From Botryococcus braunii (taxonomy: Eukaryota > Chlorophyta > Trebouxiophyceae): 64,000 nt of DNA. A program made the translations under genes and the position numbers. The notes under the pieces are model-generated. The model was given only the letters and a program-made list of their open reading frames with translations, did not search any database and was not told the origin of the DNA. Positions within the stretch are counted from its first letter, which is position 1. Each line of letters opens with the position of its first letter. Location: positions 153,501 through 217,500 of the forward strand of contig KV908350.1 in the NCBI GenBank assembly GCA_002005505.1, in the 5' to 3' direction. Below are positions 57,512-64,000 of the stretch, in pieces.

Positions 57512-58565
57512 ATGGGTAGCATTAAACTCCATCGCAACTTGCTGCCCTGCCATAAGTACAAAGGTGTACGAGTTGCAGCTTCCCACCCATATGCACGGCC
57601 GCAGTGCGTGAAGTGGAGGGTCACTGCACTGCAAAACCCAATGGTCCGTGAGCACTGTGGAATTTTTTGGGATTTTGATAATGAGACAGTTGGTCTTGAT
57701 GACTTACCTGGGAGACTCGCTTTAATTCAGGTTGGAGCTCGGCCCGAAGAACGTAGAACTTGAGCTGTGTTACGGTTTAGATGAATAGATCTTGATATGT
57801 TGCATTTAAGTTGTAGTAGCTGGGTATCCCACTTATTCGGCTTAACCATTATGGGCAGAGGGTTGCAGGTATGTACAGCACCGGCGTCCTGACCTTCAGA
57901 GTTTATGCTAACCCTGTCACACTGAGGAGCGTAGGACCACAAAGTGTTCAAGCTCTTGTAGAGGCTGGGGCAGAGCTTCCATATGTTAGTCTGGGAAGGT
58001 GTGCAACCGATAATGCATACTGGATGGCCTCCTACTGCTGAAATAGCAATAAGGCCAAAAATAGCACAGTTGTCTTTCTCCTCCAGATGGCAAACCCAAG
58101 TTTAAGGTAGAAGCCATGGAAGAAGAGCAGCGATGCCATGTGACGTATACGAGATAGCTGAATATTCAGGAGGATTTGTAGGCAGCATGTCACTGGACCC
58201 CAAACATGAACTACAATTTGGAATTGTATCTGTAGGCATGCCTTTGAGAGGTTTTGCACTGTTTGTGTGTTGCATCTTGTGGAATCAAGGAAGGTTTACA
58301 TTAACGTTGAATGACCCAGTGTCCCTTTTTGCAGGGAGGCTGCTGACATAGCGTTGGAGTCAGAGGCATTTGTTTTCTCCTCAAGATTCCGTGAGAAGTC
58401 CTGTGTCATCATCATTTCTAAAGACAACGGCTTTACCGGCCTCATAAGATACTTGCGGTACCTGGGGTGCCTGACGGTTGTCATTGGCAGGTGCGGAGTT
58501 CTTCATGTATGTGGGTCCCACTTAGGCATGCATGCCTGCATGCCCCTCCCCCCCCCTCCCCCGTC

Positions 58566-58650
<85 letters not shown>

Positions 58651-58732
58651 ACACACACACACAGACACACACACACGCATGCATGCATGCACACGCGCAC
58701 ACACACTCACGGAAAGGTATTTGCACACGTTT

Positions 58733-58806
<74 letters not shown>

Positions 58807-58841
58807 GTGCACATGCACAGATGGGGGGGACAGGGGGGGGG

Positions 58842-58935
<94 letters not shown>

Positions 58936-58997
58936 AGGTTGGGGAGAGAGGGCGAGCCAGCGTTCCCACAAGCATACGCACGATCATCTCCCCCCCC

Positions 58998-59076
<79 letters not shown>

Positions 59077-59134
59077 TGTGTTTCCCTTCGTTCTTTCTCT
59101 TTCTCTCCCCCCCCCCCCAGACACACTCACACAC

Positions 59135-59211
<77 letters not shown>

Positions 59212-59478
59212 ACACACACATGCACAGACAAAAAACAACTTTATTGTTCTGAAGATTTTGTTCGGTCAACATGCATCTATTGGTGGCAATGCACCGATTG
59301 ACCAACATTGCTTCTGTAGGATGGCTTTGCAAAAGTAATCCTGCAATCATATCTCTGTTGCAGGTTCTCTGGAGCGTATGGGATGAGGGAGAACCAAATG
59401 GTGTGGCGCTCTTTGCCCCTGCCGTCCACAGCGCACGTTGCTTTTGATTGGACAGACATTACAGAACTACAGTGGTAG
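57512..59478 (+). CDS. NYN/PIN-like ribonuclease domain protein
   Basis: Plus-strand gene starting ATG 57512. Exon 1 (57512–57730) encodes MGSIKLHRNLL … CGIFWDFDNETVG; the FWDFDN motif is the N-terminal metal-binding strand of NYN domains. A middle exon from 57869 encodes FRVYANPVTLRSVGPQSVQAL. A small exon near 58087 (DGKPKFK) is possible; its phases are unresolved. Exon 58335–58490 encodes EAADIALESEAFVFS … IIISKDNGFTGLIRYLRYLGCLTVVIG, the conserved second half (AAD and S-D-F/L-like block). The last exon, 59364–59478, joins in phase (AG|G) and ends TELQW-TAG. NYN domains are PIN-fold endoribonucleases acting on RNA; substrates here are unknown. The intron 58491–59363 is packed with microsatellites. 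Confidence 0.65.
58567..59222. repeat. Compound microsatellite in the last intron of the NYN gene
   Basis: In order: (CA)n 58567–58670, (CA)n 58737–58800, (GA)n 58844–58925, (TG)n 59011–59074 and (CA)n 59143–59219. CA and TG blocks are inverted with respect to each other and could pair in the transcript. Long ORFs here are artefacts. Confidence 0.97.
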
Positions 59479-60259
59479 GGTAAGTACAAGCATTTGCATG
59501 CCGTTGAACTTCTCATGGCCGTTGGACATCTGTCCCAAAGCCTGCTCTGACCATTGACACCATTGTTTTTATGACGACTACATACTGGTTTCACATGAAG
59601 TCATCATCAGGAGTACTTGAGTTTTAGATAATTTGGGGGCACTGTTGACTTCAACCAGTCACGTGTCACCGTGGCTATGGCACTGCACACTTTGGAATGT
59701 TCAGTTTCTCTCCCAGACAGCTAGGCTTGGCGAAATTTTGATACCTCGGTGCTAGAGAGTGTGTATAATATAGTAGAATGTAGATGATCTTGATATCCTG
59801 TTTATTCGCATTGAGGGTTTGGAGGAGGTGTTGCAGTCAGAAGTGGGTCTCGTCCGTCCAAGACATAAAAGTTTCGGATTCCTACTGATGTCGCTCAGCA
59901 GAAGCCGAGCTTTTGATTTTCAGAAAAAGGGGCTCTGAAGGGCTCAAGAACTGAAAGGTTTTTAAAGTACGTACGTCCCCACATATATGTGAGGGTAATA
60001 GACTAAAGCAGGGTGTTGGCTTCGTTTGTGATTCCAACTTACCCGTCGTAACTACATGTATGTCTACGTGTATGTACACATGCATGTATATACTTGGGTA
60101 GGCAAATCCTGTTCAGGAGTTGCAGTTTTGTCTGCATCTATCCAGGGCAGATAGAGCCCTGCGCACTTACTGTAGCAATGCACATGTTGTTGTATATAAT
60201 ATGCATGCATTTGCACTTTGGGGAACCCGTCCCCCACTGAAGTCTACCCCTGGTCTAGA
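59479..60259. other. Downstream of the NYN gene, no gene seen
   Basis: No convincing ORF. It contains short alternating TGTACACATG/TGTATA stretches near 60056–60090. Confidence 0.4.

Positions 60260-60260
<1 letters not shown>

Positions 60261-60326
<66 letters not shown>
60261..60326. repeat. (TG)n microsatellite
   Basis: About 33 TG units, followed by a G-rich tract (60327–60378). Confidence 0.97.
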
Positions 60327-60327
<1 letters not shown>

Positions 60328-60537
60328 GGGGGTGGGCTGTGTGTTCTCACCTTTTTTCGGGGGGGATGGGGGGAAGGTTTGTGTTACTGACTAGCCTACT
60401 ACTCTACTACTCTTGAGTACTATCGTACTCATCGGTTGTTTTTTGACAATCGATAGTCACTTGCATTAATTAAAAAGCCGAAAGGTGCCATGAGGACAGT
60501 ATCTGTAAAAGCGTCGACTGTTAAGCAGGAACAGAAC

Positions 60538-60583
60538 AAGAAAAGGTAGCAATTGCTACGTTGCAACGTTGCTACCTTTTCTT
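60538..60583. repeat. 15-bp perfect inverted repeat
   Basis: Arms 60538–60552 (AAGAAAAGGTAGCAA) and 60569–60583 with a 16-base loop. No transposon or terminator context identified; possibly a small MITE end or an RNA hairpin. Confidence 0.8.
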
Positions 60584-60599
60584 TTCAGGGCTCCTTGAT

Positions 60600-63332
60600 C
60601 AGGCATATATGCGTTTACATGTGTGTACACGCATGTACATCCGTGTACATGTGTATTTGTGCTCGGTAATTACCTGCCGTGTTATATGCATCTTAACCAC
60701 CTTGCAGCGCTGCCTGCAACACTTGGCATTCCATTCCAACACGCACAAGTGACGTGCAGTGACGTGATGGATGGCGAAAACCATTCAAAACCTTATGAAG
60801 TATTCGAATTCTCTCACACTAGCTATCGACTCGTCGCTAACAAGATATGCATATATGCGGTCATATGATGCGGTCTTTGAAAAGCAGTTTCCAAAGTGCT
60901 GCGGGCTCTCCTGGGCCGGATTTTTCGAGGAAATTTAGAATGCATGGACAATCATAAGTCATGGTACACATAACCCCAAGATATGCATTAAAGGACTGTT
61001 ATTATAGGAAGGCATTTTCTGCCTATGAGACAACGGGTGTCACTCACATCAGGTGGATTGATCAATGCACCTCGTGAGATGATCATGACCTTCCCAGTGC
61101 CTTTCCCCCATGGGACGTACGTGTGCATGCGCATCTGCATGCCTCACAGTTCATGTACTCGGAGCGGGAACTGCCCGGAGCTCATTCATGAAGTCCCCAG
61201 AAACTTTGGGTGCCATGCACATCAGCGAAAACCTGGCATGCTGTGGGGTCCCTTTCCCAGACACTTGGGTTTCATGAGAGCGATCAATCGATCTCGCGTG
61301 GGCTCTAACTCCTCATCAAAGACCCCACCATTTATTGTTGCCAGACATGTGTGTAATTGATTTTGTCTTCAAGGCCCTGTTGTTGTTGTACACCCCCCCC
61401 CCCTCCGGGGGGAAAAGAAAAAGGGGGAAAACAACAAGAAGAGAAAAAGGGAAAGGAAGAGGGGGCGAATCCACTGTGCTCATGACTCCTGAACGGCAGA
61501 CCTTCCATGAACAGTCAAGTTGCGCCCCTCTCAGCGCTTTCCAGGTGCTATGCAAGTTTTTATAACTCACGTGAGTTATAAGATCACAGTTAAACACCTG
61601 GGAGCAGCAGCAGGCACTGTCAGTCTAATTGTAGCGTGTGCCGAATAAAACCAAATTCAGCTTTAAAGGCCCCCTGAAAGGTTTCTACGGTCCCTATGCA
61701 GGGACCATATAAGTACACGTGCACGTGCGATGTATGCACGTGCATACATCGCAACATTGGAATAGCCACTTATGTGTGTCAGAGCACTGCTGTGCAGATA
61801 GTAGTACAATGCCCAACACACATGGTTTGTCCCTAAGTAAAACAAGATGTTCCTTTCAGAGGTTCGCCTAATGCTACCGCCGTTGCCTTAGCTTATTCGA
61901 GATGATACACCGAGCCTAGCATGTTGCCTCATATATGCATTCGAATCTATAGGCTGCGGACCTAGGCCTACGTCCTATGACCAGGCAGGGCAGTCTCAAG
62001 GGCTTATAACCCGAAGTAGTGGAGTTCGGGTACTCTAATATAAGTACTTATGTGCTCGTGTACCACCCAGTCTGTCCTAGTTGGGAGCAAATCAAACAAT
62101 ACTCGACTTCATGCCAAAAAATATACAACAATCAAAGGAGGTGCGGACTTGGCCAGCGTGGCCAGAAGGCATGACATTACTCCAGGCGCATGCGGGGACC
62201 GCCTCTTGTACAACTACTATAATTACTACTACGTATACAACAAAATGCTAGCAATGCAGAAATGGCCCCGGAGCAACCTGCAATAGTCTACGTGGTCAAA
62301 CAATTAAACAACTTCAAAACCTGCCAGGATAGCTGTAACACTGTCAAATTTAAAAACTGCCGTTAGAATCTCTACCCCCCTGCCCCCCTCCGATAGACCC
62401 AACTCCCGCCAAGATACCGACAGACTTCCCACAAGTCCTCGGTGGATGGCCAGTGGCCCTATATCACCGTAAAAAGTACCGACGCAATCACGTCAGTCCG
62501 CCTGGTGGCCCCATCCTGGGAATGCTAGCTAGCTATAGTTTACAAGTGCCTCAAACGACATGATCCTGCTTCCCAGTTGCAACCCTGCCGTTGGAAATGT
62601 CAGGTGCCTACCTCAACAAACCGTTAACGTGGCCCATGTGGCCCCCTCTAGAGGAGGTCCCCAGAGATCCCAAGGGATCCTCATGAGAGCCCCATGCTCC
62701 TCCTGCCCTGGATCCCGTCCTGGGGGGAAAACAAGCCCCATTGACAAGAATGTTGGCATTGAAAGCATTTTATACGCTGCGTAAACATCATACAGTATCC
62801 AGAGCCTGTCGGGCATCTAGTAGTTTCATAAAATGTTCCTCCTTATAAAGCACAGCCTCATATATGAGTTAAACATCTCAAATCATCTCTGCGAGATCAT
62901 AGCGCTATCCTTCTTGGTAGAACGGAAGCCCTCACAAGTCACCCTCCGGGCCAGTGTCGGCATGGGTGGGGAGCTCGAAGGCCCTCATAATTCTACATCC
63001 GTCAGGAAAGAGCAGGCCAGACGAGCAATAAACGGGGCAAGCAGCACAGCCACAACGCTGGCCCGTTCGAGCTAAACAAAACGGAGTCGCACAGCGCCCA
63101 CAGGGATACGCTGACACCATAGGGACCATCAGCAACCCAAAATCTGCACCCTGGCAGACTACAGCACTGCCACCTGTGATGCGGGTTGCATTCTTCGGAA
63201 GAGGCCTAACCCTCCTCGTAGTCACTTTCCTCAGAGTTTTCAATCCGTTGAGATCACACCCAGACCCACATCTGCCGAGTCACAGCCCGCTGGGCTGCCG
63301 AACGAGTATCCGAGCAGTGGAATGATATTTGA
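60600..63332. other. Region without recognised gene
   Basis: Only short ORFs. Alternating purine–pyrimidine stretches (60620–60655; 61720–61750 with a GTGCACGTGC-type palindrome) and a C-run/A-rich tract at 61389–61450. It may contain introns or upstream exons of the gene ending at 63333, but none could be supported. Confidence 0.35.
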
Positions 63333-63605
63333 CTAAGCCGTTGCAACGCCGCCATCTCCAGGAGGGGCGTGCCTCGGCGAGGCGACTTCTTGCGTGGCTT
63401 CGTAAGCTTGGGATGTGTTGGAGGAGCTGGATGCCTGCGACCAGGAGCGCTGCAGCAGCGGCTGAGCGGCCTCGGAGGGCGAGGCAAGCAGAGGCTTCAG
63501 GTCCTCGTCTGCAGCTACAGGCTCTGGGCCCCGCTCCAGCAGCCCCAGCAGGAAGCTGGCACAAATCACCAGCAGGGCTCCCAGCAGGGACAACACTGTG
63601 GGCAC
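63333..63605 (-). CDS. Last exon of a membrane protein gene
   Basis: Minus strand; acceptor GAGTTTGCAG, then VPTVLSLLGALLVICASFLLGLLERG, a single hydrophobic segment of about 22 residues, followed by a hydrophilic tail with EDLKPLL, a [DE]xxxL[LI] sorting signal, and PLLQRSW, ending TAG 63333. Without the splice the same frame extends to an ATG at 63644 (MECRRVLGPMSLQ), giving 103 residues; I prefer the exon reading because of the strong acceptor. Upstream exons would lie beyond about 63,650. The tail suggests a membrane protein routed to vacuole or lysosome-like compartments; the family is not identifiable from this piece. Confidence 0.5.
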   Translation of the reverse strand: MPTVLSLLGALLVICASFLLGLLERGPEPVAADEDLKPLLASPSEAAQPLLQRSWSQASSSSNTSQAYEATQEVASPRHAPPGDGGVATA

Positions 63606-64000
63606 CTGCAAACTCATCGGCCCCAACACTCTTCGGCATTCCAAAGGCAGGGAAGCTTGCCGCCACAGAAATGGGCCAAGTCTCTATTCATAATGTACCT
63701 CCTGAATACAGGTTATGGGGCAGGGTACTTCTTTGCAGGTTATGGGGCAGGCAGAATGTAGGGAGGACAGCTATTTGTGCGAGACACCACTGAAGGCTCC
63801 TCGGAACAACACAGTATGAAAAAAACGACGAGAAGACCAGAAAAAAAAAAAAAAAAAAGGAGAAAAAAAGAAAAAAAAGAAAAGGGCAATGAAGAGAACC
63901 AGCTGTGAACAGATATTGGCTGGGGTTTGCTGAATCCTGACAAAACAGAAGCTGCAAACGACTATTAAAAACAGTCCGAAAGGCTATCAGAGACCTTGCA
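63606..64000. other. Right edge of the window
   Basis: Contains a short tandem CAGGTTATGGGGCAGG (63709–63724 and 63748–63763) and an A-rich tract (63840–63884). No exon could be supported. Confidence 0.4.

Noticed and set aside
58481..59350. Several 130–290-codon ORFs in both strands over the microsatellites
   Set aside because: Products of dinucleotide repeats; intron of the NYN gene.
63709..63763. Two GGTTATGGGGCAGG sequences resembling the copia primer site
   Set aside because: They differ from GGTTATGGGCCCA after GGTTATGGG and have no LTR next to them.

Overview
This window is nuclear DNA of an intron-rich eukaryote. The gene structures (short GT–AG introns), chromodomain gypsy elements and Ty1/copia elements would fit a unicellular green (prasinophyte-like) alga, but that assignment is inference. 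I saw no prokaryotic features and no rRNA or tRNA gene.

Positions 1–20,250 and 26,384–50,754 are a nest of LTR retrotransposons. From the left: copia A (minus strand, 5' end only, LTR 2410–3112) is inserted in the integrase of gypsy G1 (3113–about 6310). Copia B (minus, 6314–13229) carries a 504-bp tandem duplication over its primer site. The right half of a copia reverse transcriptase (C2, 13230–20250) is split inside its YVDD motif by gypsy G2 (13345–18955, identical 168-bp LTRs, 5-bp target duplication). Further right, the left half of what looks like the same copia family (C3, 26384–37056) is interrupted by gypsy G3 (27881–33905) and ends in an LTR of the B family. C3 stops at the nucleotides where C2 begins, so the two halves appear to come from one rearranged or duplicated locus. 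Two copies of one copia family, D' (37832–43461, minus, lacking its RT) and D (43614–50754, plus, almost intact), lie head to head around a 152-bp spacer. Copia families A, B and D all have a primer-binding site complementary to the anticodon arm of initiator tRNA-Met, as in Drosophila copia. Family D also has a leader ORF that begins like a histone H3 tail and overlaps the gag start as ATGA.

The host part has four gene regions. A minus-strand gene (about 20,259–25,216) can be assembled from 12 phase-consistent exons and carries an OTU-type cysteine peptidase signature (DGNC plus a later His). A minus-strand gene of unknown function lies at 53,906–56,577. A divergently transcribed plus-strand gene (57,512–59,478) encodes a NYN/PIN-like ribonuclease and has a large microsatellite-filled intron. 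A last exon with one membrane segment and an acidic di-leucine tail lies at 63,333–63,605 (minus).

Between D and the host genes (50,905–51,718) a three-exon sequence is followed 27 bp later by a copy of itself with both GT–AG introns exactly removed and no other difference. This spliced tandem copy, the H3-like leader ORF and the tRNA-mimic hairpin at the primer site are the most unusual observations. Several stretches (about 33,880–33,910, 36,900–37,350, 37,830–38,140) show clustered one-base deletions against sister copies and may be poorly polished assembly.
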